Positions 24,835 through 33,329 of a stretch of 64,000 nucleotides of DNA are shown here, piece after piece (within the stretch, counting starts at the first letter, position 1; the number at the start of each line of letters is the position of its first letter). A model generated the notes under the pieces. The model ran no database searches. It had not been told where the DNA came from and saw only the letters and a list, made by a program, of their open reading frames with translations. The translations under genes and the position numbers were made by a program. This DNA is from Nocardioides sp. 1609 (GTDB lineage Bacteria > Actinomycetota > Actinomycetes > Propionibacteriales > Nocardioidaceae): contig NZ_SPUJ01000005.1 of NCBI RefSeq assembly GCF_004522105.1, positions 558,001 through 622,000 on the forward strand, written 5' to 3'.

Positions 24835-25986
24835 ATGAAGGCGATGGTCTACCGGGGGCCCTACCGGGTCCGGGTCGAGGAGAAGGCTCGTCCCCGGATC
24901 GAGCACCCGAACGACGCGATCGTGCGGGTCACCCGGGCCGCGATCTGCGGGTCCGACCTGCACCTGTACCACGGGATGATGCCTGACACCCGGGTCGGTC
25001 ACACGTTCGGGCACGAGTTCGTGGGCATCGTCGACGAGGTCGGTCCGTCGGTGCAGGAGCTGACGGTCGGCGACAAGGTGATGGTGCCGTTCAACGTGTT
25101 CTGCGGGTCCTGCTACTTCTGCACCCGCGGCCTCTACTCGAACTGCCACAACGTCAACCCCAACGCCACCGCCGTCGGGGGCATCTACGGCTACTCCCAC
25201 ACCGCCGGCGGCTACGACGGCGGCCAGGCGGAGTACGTCCGCGTGCCGTTCGCCGACGTCGGCCCGTCGCTCGTCCCGGACTGGCTCGACGACGAGGACG
25301 CCGTGCTCATGACCGACGCGCTCGCCACCGGCTACTTCGGGGCCCAGCTGGGCGACATCCGTGAGCTCGACACGGTCGTCGTGCTCGGCGCCGGCCCCGT
25401 CGGGCTCTTCGCGGCCAAGTCGGCCTGGCTGATGGGGGCGGGGCGCGTCATCGTGATCGACCACCTCGACGACCGACTCGAGAAGGCACGCACCTTCGCC
25501 CACGCCGAGACCTACAACTTCGTCGAGCACCGCGACATCGTCGTGCTGCTCAAGCGGATCACCGACCACCTGGGCGCCGACGTCGTGATCGACGCCGTGG
25601 GCGCCGAGGCCGACGGCAACCTGCTGATGCACGTCACCTCGGCGAAGCTGAAGCTGCAGGGCGGGTCGCCGGTCGCGCTCAACTGGGCCATCGACGGTGT
25701 CCGCAAGGGCGGCACCGTCTCGGTCGTCGGGGCCTACGGACCGTTGTTCAGCGCGGTGAAGTTCGGCGACGCCCTCAACAAGGGACTGACCATCAACATG
25801 AACCAGACGCCCGCGAAACGGCAGTGGCCACGACTGCTCGAGCACGTCCGCGCCGGCCACCTCAAGCCCAACGACGTCGTCACGCACCGCTTCCCCCTCG
25901 AGGAGATCGGCGAGGCGTACCACGCGTTCTCGGCCAAGCTCGACGGCATCATCAAGCCCATCATCGTCGTGGACGGTGCGGCATGA
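24835..25986 (+). CDS. Zinc-dependent alcohol dehydrogenase (formaldehyde dehydrogenase-like MDR)
   Basis: 383 residues from ATG 24835, preceded by AGGAGG at good spacing. Catalytic zinc ligands are in AAICGSDLHLYHG and GHEFVG. The structural zinc loop has Cys residues in FCGSCYFCTRGLYSNC. The NAD site is VVLGAGPVGLFAAKSAW. Overall it resembles the glutathione-independent formaldehyde dehydrogenase-like branch of the MDR family common in actinobacteria. The stop overlaps the next start (ATGA), so the partner protein is cotranslated. Confidence 0.85.
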   Translation: MKAMVYRGPYRVRVEEKARPRIEHPNDAIVRVTRAAICGSDLHLYHGMMPDTRVGHTFGHEFVGIVDEVGPSVQELTVGDKVMVPFNVFCGSCYFCTRGLYSNCHNVNPNATAVGGIYGYSHTAGGYDGGQAEYVRVPFADVGPSLVPDWLDDEDAVLMTDALATGYFGAQLGDIRELDTVVVLGAGPVGLFAAKSAWLMGAGRVIVIDHLDDRLEKARTFAHAETYNFVEHRDIVVLLKRITDHLGADVVIDAVGAEADGNLLMHVTSAKLKLQGGSPVALNWAIDGVRKGGTVSVVGAYGPLFSAVKFGDALNKGLTINMNQTPAKRQWPRLLEHVRAGHLKPNDVVTHRFPLEEIGEAYHAFSAKLDGIIKPIIVVDGAA

Positions 25987-26591
25987 GCGACCACCAGGTC
26001 GAGGGCGTCCCCGAGTACACCTACACCCCCGACAAGGCTCCGCCCGCGGAGACGAGCGAGCAGCTGCGCGCTCGCATCCCCGGCTGGGGCGTCGACCTCG
26101 ACCCCGCCGACCGACCCCAGGTGCCCCGCGAGCGGCGCGACCTCGACCTGCCCGGCGTGAGGTGGCGGTTCCCGGAGCGCCAGCCCGAGCTGCAGCCCCG
26201 TGAGCGCTCCATCGAGCACGGCACCCTGCCGCCGGTCTACGGCACCGCCCAGCCACTCCACGGGCTCTCCGGGACGATCCGGCGCCTGGCCTACCGCCGC
26301 TACAGCGAGGCGCGGGCCGCTCACTGGCTGCTGCTGATGGCCGCCGACCGGGTCGAGGCCCGAGGCGCGGTGCTGCGCTCCCTCGCCACCCTGCGCCCCG
26401 ACGACCCCGTCACCGAGACCGGCATCGTCGCCGAGCTCGAGCACCACGGGTGGCGCTCTCGGATCGGGCGCGGTCGGGCGGACGCCGGGCACCATGCCCT
26501 GGACCCGCTCGTGGTCGGCGGGTCCTGGGCGCTCGGCGGCGCCGCCACCTTCGTCGTGCTCCGCCGAGCCGCACGGGCCCGACGTCGCTGA
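25983..26591 (+). CDS. Hypothetical partner protein of the zinc dehydrogenase
   Basis: 202 residues, starting in an ATGA overlap with the dehydrogenase. The first 85 residues are Pro/Arg/Glu-rich and probably extended. The middle (LSGTIRRLAYRRYSEARAAHWLLLMAADRVEARGAVLRSL, shown in part only) is helical and basic, and a C-terminal hydrophobic segment (LVVGGSWALGGAATFVVL) followed by RRAARARRR looks like one membrane anchor. Tight coupling suggests it tethers or serves the dehydrogenase. I do not recognise a named family. Confidence 0.6.
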   Translation: MSDHQVEGVPEYTYTPDKAPPAETSEQLRARIPGWGVDLDPADRPQVPRERRDLDLPGVRWRFPERQPELQPRERSIEHGTLPPVYGTAQPLHGLSGTIRRLAYRRYSEARAAHWLLLMAADRVEARGAVLRSLATLRPDDPVTETGIVAELEHHGWRSRIGRGRADAGHHALDPLVVGGSWALGGAATFVVLRRAARARRR

Positions 26592-26694
26592 CCGCACCGG
26601 TCACCCCCTGGGGTAGATCCGCCGGTTCGAGTTGGTGGCCGGGACCGGCGGGGGTCACTCTGGGAGACCACCAGGCTAAGGAGCCCATCACCTC

Positions 26695-26967
26695 TTGATC
26701 ACCCACCGCACCACCACCGTCGAGGACCTCACGCTTCGTGAGCTCGACGTGATCCGTCTCGTCACGAACGGTAGGTCGAACCAGGAGATCGGCGCCGAGC
26801 TGTACCTCGGCATCAACACGATCAAGACCTACATCAGGACCGCCTACCGCAAGATCGGGGTCACGACCCGGGTCCAGGCCGTCCTGTGGGGCGTGCACCA
26901 GGGCCTGCTCGAGGGGTACGAGGTCGTCCAGAAGCACGACGCGACGCAGTCCCGCCACGCGAGCTGA
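26695..26967 (+). CDS. Stand-alone LuxR-type DNA-binding protein
   Basis: 90 residues. Almost all of it is a LuxR/GerE helix-turn-helix: LTLRELDVIRLVTNGRSNQEIGAEL (in part) and INTIKTYIRTAYRKIGV. No receiver or sensor domain precedes it. The start is TTG 26695, because the next in-frame start (GTG 26749) would remove the first helix of the domain. AAGGAG lies 11 bases upstream, slightly far. It probably needs a partner or acts as a simple repressor/activator. The targets are unknown. A hairpin terminator follows. Confidence 0.75.
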   Translation: MITHRTTTVEDLTLRELDVIRLVTNGRSNQEIGAELYLGINTIKTYIRTAYRKIGVTTRVQAVLWGVHQGLLEGYEVVQKHDATQSRHAS

Positions 26968-26988
26968 CGCCAGGCTGGCCCGTCGGGA

Positions 26989-27038
26989 AACCGCGCCCCG
27001 TGTTCGCTTGGGGGGACGAGTGAACACGGGACGCGGTT
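26989..27038 (+). terminator. Hairpin terminator after the LuxR-type gene
   Basis: 26989-27005 pairs with 27022-27038 over 17 positions with one mismatch, around a 16-base loop. It lies 21 bases after the stop codon. Confidence 0.7.
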
Positions 27039-27138
27039 GGGACGAGTGTGGTCGGACCCGTGGACCCGCGGCTCACCCGGTGGTGGAGATCGCCGGACCG
27101 GTCGCGCGGCCCGGACCGACGGGCGGGCCGTCGTCAGG

Positions 27139-28359
27139 TCACCCGGTGGCGCAGATCGCGGTGTCGACGGCGCCGCTGACGTGGCTGACCTGCTCGAGGG
27201 AGGTGGGCAGGCCGGTGACGGTGACGACGGCCCACCTGCCGTCGTCGGTGACGAGGTTGCGGGTCTCGAATCCCTGGATGTCGCCGCCGTGGCCCCAACC
27301 GACGGCTCCGCACCCGGTGCGGTGGCGGGCCAGCCCGAGGCCGTAGCGCCAGCCGGGGTCGGCGTCGAAGCGAGGTGCGGCGACGGTGTCACGCATCTCG
27401 GTGAGCTCGGCGGGAGCCAGCAGCCTCCCACCGAGGAGGCCCGCCATGAACCTCCCGAGGTCCCTCGGGGTGGAGACGAGCTGACCGGCGGCCCAGCCCA
27501 GGGAGGGGTCGAGGCGGGTGAGGTCCTGCCAGGGGGCGCCGGGGGCATCGGCGAGGTAGCCGTGGGGGTGGCGGCCGCGGATGCCCTGTTCCCCGAGCCG
27601 CGGCCAGTAGGTGTCGTGCAGCCCGAGCGGCTCGACGACACGCCGGGTGATGAGCTCGCCGATCGGGCGACCGGTGACGCGCTGGGCGAGGAGACCGAGA
27701 GCGACGTAGTTGGTGTTGCTGTACTCCCACGTGACTCCCGGCCGGGAGTGGCGGCGTTCGGCCAGGGCGGCGTCGAGGAGCTCGTGGGGCTCGAAGTGGG
27801 TGTGGGCGACGTCGGCGAGGGAGCCGCCGGCGTCCAGGACGATGGTGTCGTAGTCCGGGAGCCCGCTGGTCTGCTGGAGCAGCATGCGGACGGTGATCCT
27901 GCGTCCGTCGTTGCCGTGGCCGCGGATCAAGCCCGGGAGGTAGGTCTCGACGGGTGCGTCGAGGTCGACGAGCCCCTTGCCGACGAGCTGGAGGACGACG
28001 GTGGCGGTGAACATCTTGGTGTTGCTGGCGATGCGCACGCGGCCACCACGGGGGACGGGTGCGCCGGTGGCGAGGTTGCCGACGCCGGCGGTGTAGGTGC
28101 GGACCTCACCGCTGCGGTCGCGCACCGCGGCCGTGGCGCCCGGGAAGCCGTCCTTCTCCACCAGCTGGTCGAGGGCCCGCTGGACCGGGTCGCGGACACG
28201 ACCCGACGCCTGGGGCGGTGCAGGGTCGGCGGCAGCAACGACGGTGGCCGCTGCCTGGGCGGGTGTCGCCCGGGCTGGTGGTGCCGGGGTGGCCGACACC
28301 GTGGTGAGGGCCGTGGCGGTGAGGGCCAGGCTGGTGAGGGCGGTACGGACGTGGCGCAT
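27139..28359 (-). CDS. Secreted serine hydrolase, beta-lactamase class C / D-Ala-D-Ala carboxypeptidase family
   Basis: 406 residues with an N-terminal signal peptide (TALTSLALTATALTTVSATPAPPARA). The active-site SxxK is SNTK, the second motif YSN is in YSNTNY, and the third, usually KTG or HxG, is HGGDIQG. It is probably a wall-facing esterase or peptidase rather than an antibiotic resistance enzyme, since most such actinobacterial proteins are. It shares a strand with, and lies 27 bases downstream of, an FtsX-type ABC permease, so all may form one operon under the nearby two-component system. Confidence 0.83.
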   Translation of the reverse strand: MRHVRTALTSLALTATALTTVSATPAPPARATPAQAAATVVAAADPAPPQASGRVRDPVQRALDQLVEKDGFPGATAAVRDRSGEVRTYTAGVGNLATGAPVPRGGRVRIASNTKMFTATVVLQLVGKGLVDLDAPVETYLPGLIRGHGNDGRRITVRMLLQQTSGLPDYDTIVLDAGGSLADVAHTHFEPHELLDAALAERRHSRPGVTWEYSNTNYVALGLLAQRVTGRPIGELITRRVVEPLGLHDTYWPRLGEQGIRGRHPHGYLADAPGAPWQDLTRLDPSLGWAAGQLVSTPRDLGRFMAGLLGGRLLAPAELTEMRDTVAAPRFDADPGWRYGLGLARHRTGCGAVGWGHGGDIQGFETRNLVTDDGRWAVVTVTGLPTSLEQVSHVSGAVDTAICATG

Positions 28360-28386
28360 GGTCGGTCTCCTGGTGGGTGCGGGTGG

Positions 28387-30351
28387 TCAACGGGCGACGC
28401 TGGTCGCGGCGCGCACGGTGCGGGTGGCGGTGAGGACGGTGGCGGCGACGGTGAGGCCGACGACCAGGGCGCTGAGAACGGCGTAGGTCGGGAGGTCGAC
28501 GACGGGGACACCGGCTCCCAGGAGTCCGGCGCTGACGCCGACGACGGCGGGCAGGACGGCGGCGGTGCCGATGGCCCAGGCCACCAGGCCCGTGATCACC
28601 GCCTCGACCCCGGTCATGGCCAGGAGCTGGCGTGCTGTCGCTCCGCTGCGGTTCAGCAGGCGCAGCTCGACGCGCCGGCCGGCGGTGAGGAGGACCAGGG
28701 CGTTGAGGGCGCCGAGACCGACGAACACCAGCAGGGCGAGCGTGAGCAGCGTCGAGAGGTGCTGGGCCGAGGCCTCCGCACTGCTCACCGAGGCGACGTA
28801 GTCGTCGGTGCGCATCGTGTCGACCCCGCCCACCGAGGCGGCGTCGCCCCACGTGCTCGAGGCGTTCGGCGCGACGAGACCCGAGGCGTCGACGTCGGCC
28901 TCGGTGTCGACGAGGGCGAGGTGGACGGCGGGGGTCACGCCGTGCTCGCGGAGGGTCTGCGGGGAGACCAGCTGGCCACCGACCCCGAGGCCGCGGTCGT
29001 AGACAGCCACCACCTCCAGCGCGACCTCGGTGCCGACGAGGCGGACGTGGAGCGTGTCGCCGACGCCGCGGCCGGTCTCGAAGGCGGTGTCGGAGCTGAC
29101 GGCGACCGTGTCGGCGGCGCGCAGCGCACCCAGGGCGCCGTCGGTGACGTCGGGGTCGAACACGGCGGGGTCGACGTCGGGCTCGACGGCTCGCACGGTG
29201 GTGGTCTCCCAGACCAGGCTGTCGGGGAGGTCGGTCGCGTCGTCGGTGCGCACCTGGGCCGGTGCGTCGGCCAGGGGGACCACGCCGGTGACGCCGGGTG
29301 CCGCGGACAGGACGGCGAGGTCGGCCGGGGTCAGGCCGGCGGCGGACGTCGCGACGAGGTCGGTGCCCAGGGCTGCAGCGAGCTGCTCGGTCGCGGCCTG
29401 CTGCACGGTCCGGTCGACCGTGCTCTGGGTGGTACCGACCGCGATCACCAGGGCCAGCGGGATCACCACCGTGGTGAGGCGTCGCGAGAAGCCACGCAGG
29501 TTGCCGAGCGCCAGGCGGGTGGGGGCGCCGGACCGGGCCGAGGCGACCCGGGCGGCGCGTCCGAAGGTCCACTCGACCAGGACCGGTCCGGCCAGGGCCG
29601 CGGCGCCGATGAGCAGGAACGCCGACGTGGCGGCGAGGGCGCCACCGACGGTGCCGGGCACGACCAGCGGGGTGCCCGCCGCGACCAGGCCGGCGACGGC
29701 GGTGAGGACCGCGGCGGCACGGCGCACGGCGCCGATCGGGGCGGACTCGGCCGCGCTCTCCGCGATCGCAGCGGTGGGGGCGGCCCGGACGGTCTCGCGG
29801 GCGGCGAGCAGGCCGGCCAGCATCGCCGTCGGCACCACCAGCACGGCCGCGCCGAGGAACGGGAACGGAGACAGGGTCGAGGTGAAGTCGGCGCCGACCA
29901 CCCCGGCGTCCCGCAGCACCGGGTCGAAGAGGCGGGTCACGAGCAGTCCCGGGACCGCCCCCACCGGTACGGCGACCACACTCAGGAGCAGCAGCTCGGT
30001 CGCGACCAGACGTCGTACCTGACGCCGGGTCGCCCCGACGGCCCGCAGCAGGGCGAACTCGCGGCGGCGGCGGCGCAGCGCCAGGGTGGTGGTGGCGGCG
30101 ACCACGATGACCACCAGGACCAGTGCGGTCCCGGCGAACGACGACGCGAGCGCCACCAGCATGCTGCCGCCGCCGGCGGGCTCACGGAGCCCGGACTCCA
30201 GCAGCGCGCCGGTCAGGGTGGTCAGCATCGACGCCAGGGCCAGGACGAGGCCGGTCCCGACCGCTCCGGACCAGCTGGCTCGTGCGCCGGTGACGGCCAG
30301 GTGGCCCAGGGTGCGCGACGCGGGCGCGGGGCGCGCCGTCAGGGCACTCAT
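28387..30351 (-). CDS. FtsX/MacB-type ABC permease
   Basis: 654 residues with two FtsX core regions: one near residues 70-180 (RRRREFALLRAVGATRRQVRRLV, shown in part) and one near the C-terminus (RRVELRLLNRSGATARQLLAM), with a large external loop between. This is the eight- to ten-helix layout of macrolide, lipoprotein or antimicrobial-peptide transporters. Its ATG overlaps the stop of the ATPase gene (ATGA). Two-component genes sit just upstream, a pattern seen for peptide-sensing exporters. Confidence 0.85.
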   Translation of the reverse strand: MSALTARPAPASRTLGHLAVTGARASWSGAVGTGLVLALASMLTTLTGALLESGLREPAGGGSMLVALASSFAGTALVLVVIVVAATTTLALRRRRREFALLRAVGATRRQVRRLVATELLLLSVVAVPVGAVPGLLVTRLFDPVLRDAGVVGADFTSTLSPFPFLGAAVLVVPTAMLAGLLAARETVRAAPTAAIAESAAESAPIGAVRRAAAVLTAVAGLVAAGTPLVVPGTVGGALAATSAFLLIGAAALAGPVLVEWTFGRAARVASARSGAPTRLALGNLRGFSRRLTTVVIPLALVIAVGTTQSTVDRTVQQAATEQLAAALGTDLVATSAAGLTPADLAVLSAAPGVTGVVPLADAPAQVRTDDATDLPDSLVWETTTVRAVEPDVDPAVFDPDVTDGALGALRAADTVAVSSDTAFETGRGVGDTLHVRLVGTEVALEVVAVYDRGLGVGGQLVSPQTLREHGVTPAVHLALVDTEADVDASGLVAPNASSTWGDAASVGGVDTMRTDDYVASVSSAEASAQHLSTLLTLALLVFVGLGALNALVLLTAGRRVELRLLNRSGATARQLLAMTGVEAVITGLVAWAIGTAAVLPAVVGVSAGLLGAGVPVVDLPTYAVLSALVVGLTVAATVLTATRTVRAATSVAR

Positions 30352-31109
30352 CGGCCGGCCGCGAGCACGCGGGCGGTGACCTCGTCGGCCCTCGGCGTCT
30401 CGAGGGTGTCGACCAGCAGACCGTCGGACAGGACGAGCACCTGCTCGGCCGCCGCCGCGACCCGGCTGTCGTGGGTGACGATGACGACCGTCTGACCGAG
30501 GTCGCGGGCGGTGTCGCGGAGCAGCCCCAGGACCGCGGCGCCGGTGGCGGAGTCCAGGGCTCCGGTCGGCTCGTCGGCGAACACCACGGTCGGTCGGGTG
30601 ATGAGCGCGCGAGCGATGGCCACGCGCTGGGCCTGACCGCCCGAGAGCTCGCCGGGCAGCCGGTCGAGCAAGGCGCGGAGGTCCATCCGCTCGACCAGGT
30701 GCGCCGCCCAGTCGGGGTCGGCTCCGCGCCCGGCGAGGATCAGCGGCAGCTCGATGTTGTCGCGGACGCTGAGGTGCCCGACGAGGTTGTAGGCCTGGAA
30801 GACGAACCCGATGTGGTCGCGACGGAAGCGGGTCAGGTCGTCGTCGGAGAGGGCGCTGATGTCGTGGCCGCCGATCACGACGGCTCCGCGGGTCGGCCGG
30901 TCGAGGCCGGCGGCGCAGTGCAGCAGCGTCGACTTGCCGGAGCCGGACTGGCCGACGACGGCGGTGAGCGACCCGGCCTGCAGGCTCAGCGAGACGCCCC
31001 GCAGGGCGGCGGTCACCGCGGCCCCGTTGCGGTAGGTCTTGTGGACGTCGTGCAGGGCGACTGCGGTGCCGGTCAGGGGTGTGGTGGGCACCGGGTTCGT
31101 GACGGTCAC
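30348..31109 (-). CDS. ABC ATPase of the LolD/MacB family
   Basis: 253 residues from GTG 31109, with GAGGAG in front. Walker A is GQSGSGKSTLLHC, the Q-loop AYNLVGHLSV, the signature LSGGQAQRVAIARAL, and Walker B VVFADEPTGALDS. The EPTGALD form is typical of the MacB/LolD/BceA group. It pairs with the permease whose start overlaps its stop. A longer upstream reading frame exists, but it lacks a ribosome site and crosses the promoter region. Confidence 0.88.
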   Translation of the reverse strand: MTVTNPVPTTPLTGTAVALHDVHKTYRNGAAVTAALRGVSLSLQAGSLTAVVGQSGSGKSTLLHCAAGLDRPTRGAVVIGGHDISALSDDDLTRFRRDHIGFVFQAYNLVGHLSVRDNIELPLILAGRGADPDWAAHLVERMDLRALLDRLPGELSGGQAQRVAIARALITRPTVVFADEPTGALDSATGAAVLGLLRDTARDLGQTVVIVTHDSRVAAAAEQVLVLSDGLLVDTLETPRADEVTARVLAAGR

Positions 31110-31143
31110 GGGGGCTCCTCGGTCGGGTGGTTGGTCACCGACA

Positions 31144-31215
31144 ACGCTAGGAACGTCGAGCCCTCCCCACGAGCCGCGCAGGATGCAACTGCGCGGCTTG
31201 CACCTTTCGATGCAA
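31144..31215 (-). promoter_or_regulatory. Promoter and dyads upstream of the FtsX-type exporter operon
   Basis: Minus-strand -10 TAGCGT is at 31149-31144. Upstream of it, 31172-31180 and 31190-31198 form a perfect 9-bp dyad (AGCCGCGCA/TGCGCGGCT), and TTGCA/TGCAA forms a second dyad at 31198-31215. They could bind the response regulator encoded next door, or the first could terminate its transcript. Confidence 0.4.
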
Positions 31216-31252
31216 CGCCGCCGCGAGGGCTCCGCGGAGGCCGCGTCCCGGC

Positions 31253-31951
31253 TCAGTGGTCGGTCTTGACCAGACCGTTCTGGTAGGCCCACACCACGGC
31301 CTGCAGCCGCGACTTGACCCCGAGCTTGGGCAGCATCCGAGCGAGGTGTGACTTGATGGTCGACACCTCGAGCACGAGCGCCCGGGCGATGTCGTCGTTC
31401 GACATCCCCTCGGCGAGCAGCAGCAGGATGTCGAGCTCACGCGGGGTCAACAGGTCGGTGGCGCGAGCCGCGACCACGGGCTGGGTCTGCCGGCGGGTGA
31501 CCATCTCCTGCAGGACGCGACGGGTCAGCGAGTTGGCGAGCATGCCGTGGCCCGTCGCGACGGCGCGGACCGCGTCGACGACGACCTCGGGCTCGGCGTC
31601 CTTGAGGAGGAACCCTGAAGCGCCGGCCTCGAGCGCCCCGAAGAGGTACTCGTCGATGTCGAACGTGGTGATGACGAGCACCGGTACCGGGTCGGCCACG
31701 TCGGGGCCGCACAGCTCGGCGGTGGCCGTGATGCCGTCGGTGCCGGGCATCCGGATGTCCATGCACACGACGTCCGCCCCGAGGGAGCGGGCTGCGTCGA
31801 CGGCTGCGCGACCATCACTCACGGCGGCGACCACCTCGAGGTCCGGCTCGGCGCCGATCATCGTGGCCAGTCCGGCCCGGACGAGCGGCTGGTCGTCGGC
31901 GATGACGACCCGGAGGACGCCCGCCGCTGTCGTTCCGGACGATCCACTCAC
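31253..31951 (-). CDS. NarL/FixJ-type response regulator
   Basis: 232 residues, GTG start overlapping the kinase stop (GTGA). The receiver domain has acidic ADDQ, phosphoacceptor Asp in VVCMDIRMPG, Thr/Ser in ITTFD and Lys in FLLKDAEP. The C-terminal LuxR helix-turn-helix is LLTPRELDILLLLAEGMSN followed by EVSTIKSHLARML. It is the output protein of the kinase encoded immediately upstream. The dyads at 31172-31215 in front of the ABC exporter are the natural target. Confidence 0.88.
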   Translation of the reverse strand: MSGSSGTTAAGVLRVVIADDQPLVRAGLATMIGAEPDLEVVAAVSDGRAAVDAARSLGADVVCMDIRMPGTDGITATAELCGPDVADPVPVLVITTFDIDEYLFGALEAGASGFLLKDAEPEVVVDAVRAVATGHGMLANSLTRRVLQEMVTRRQTQPVVAARATDLLTPRELDILLLLAEGMSNDDIARALVLEVSTIKSHLARMLPKLGVKSRLQAVVWAYQNGLVKTDH

Positions 31952-33201
31952 GGTTGCTCCTGGGAGGACGACGTCGGCACGACCAGGGAGACGAGGAACC
32001 CGCCGTCCGGTGTCGGGCCGGTGGTGAGGCGGGCGTCGGTGAGCTCGGCCCGCTCCCGCATCCCGACGATCCCGAAGCCGCCGCCCGTGCTCGCCAGCGG
32101 CCCCGGGTCGGGTGAGGGCGGCGCGCCGTTGCGCACGGTGACGACGACCTGGTCGGGGTCGTGGGCGTCGACGCCGACCTCGCAGCGTGCGCCCGGTGCG
32201 TGCCGGGCGGCGTTGGCCAGCGACTCCTGGACGGTGCGGTACGCCGCGAGCTGGGCCAGCGGCCCGACGTCGAGGTCGCCGAGCCGGTCGGTGTCGGTGC
32301 CGTGGACGGACAGGGCGACCTCGCGACCGGCGTCCCGGGCCCCCTCCACCAGGCCCGGGATGCTGCCGAGGGTCTCCGGCTCGACGCTGCGGACGTCGGC
32401 GCCGGGCTCGTCGTCGCGGAGCAGCGCCACGAGGTTGCGGAGATCCTTGAGCATCGCGGTGCTCTGGTGGCGGACCTGGCGCACCGCGACCTTCGCGCCC
32501 TCGGGGTCGGTGTCGATCTGGCGGTCCAGCGCAGCGGTCATCACCGCGATCCCGGACAGGTGGTGGGCGGCGATGTCGTGCAGCTCGCGGGCCATCGCGG
32601 TCCGCTGCCGTGCCACCGCAGCCTGGGTCAGGGCGGCCTGCTCCCCGGCGACGGCTCGGAGCCGGTCGGCGCGAGCGGTGACGGTCTCGCGGCGCGTCGC
32701 GACGACGACACCGACGACCGCCGCCAGCACCACCGTGGACACGCCCTGCACGACGGCGACCCCCGCGGAGCCGGGGGAGAGGCCCTCGCCCCGGACCGCG
32801 CGGACCCCTTCGCCGACCGCGAGGAGGAACGCGCTGACCGCGAGGACGGGGAGCGGACGCGGCCACGGGCGCTCGACCACCACGAGGTACACCGCGACGA
32901 GCACCGCGACCGTCATCGTCCCGGTGGCGGCGCCCAGCCCGGCCCCGGCAGCCAACGGCACCACCACCGACACCAGGACGAGCGCCCGCTCCGGGGTCAG
33001 GGCCCGCCACCGCAGCACCAGCGCCTGGACGGTGACGCCGACGAACCCGACCGACCAGGCCCACCAGCCGAGCTCGGACCCGCTCGGCACCTCGGCCGGT
33101 GCGACGTCGGCGAGGACCACCACGGCACTCAGGAGGGCGACAGCGAGGACCCAACCGCCCAGCACGACAGCCCGTGCGCGTGCGGGGCGTTCCGGGTCCA
33201 C
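31948..33201 (-). CDS. Membrane sensor histidine kinase (HisKA_3 type)
   Basis: 417 residues from GTG 33201. Several hydrophobic segments in the first 180 residues form the sensor part, with no large external domain. The phosphorylation box is MARELHDIAAHHLSG, and the ATPase region has RTVQESLANAARHA and GGGFGIVGMRERAEL. NarL-partner kinases of this short-loop type often sense envelope stress or the adjacent ABC transporter. It is divergent from a glycosyltransferase gene. Confidence 0.87.
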   Translation of the reverse strand: MDPERPARARAVVLGGWVLAVALLSAVVVLADVAPAEVPSGSELGWWAWSVGFVGVTVQALVLRWRALTPERALVLVSVVVPLAAGAGLGAATGTMTVAVLVAVYLVVVERPWPRPLPVLAVSAFLLAVGEGVRAVRGEGLSPGSAGVAVVQGVSTVVLAAVVGVVVATRRETVTARADRLRAVAGEQAALTQAAVARQRTAMARELHDIAAHHLSGIAVMTAALDRQIDTDPEGAKVAVRQVRHQSTAMLKDLRNLVALLRDDEPGADVRSVEPETLGSIPGLVEGARDAGREVALSVHGTDTDRLGDLDVGPLAQLAAYRTVQESLANAARHAPGARCEVGVDAHDPDQVVVTVRNGAPPSPDPGPLASTGGGFGIVGMRERAELTDARLTTGPTPDGGFLVSLVVPTSSSQEQP

Positions 33202-33329
33202 GCCGCGACACTACTGGCACCGGATGCTGCGCGGCCCGCTGCAACGGCGACGGGTCGGGCTCCGACCAACCGGTTGGCCGGACGACAAGTGGGTACCGGG
33301 CGACACCAACGACAGGTCCGGAGGCTCAC

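Noticed and set aside
27139-28359. Beta-lactam resistance gene
   Set aside because: The motifs show only the broad class C/carboxypeptidase family; nothing points to antibiotic hydrolysis.
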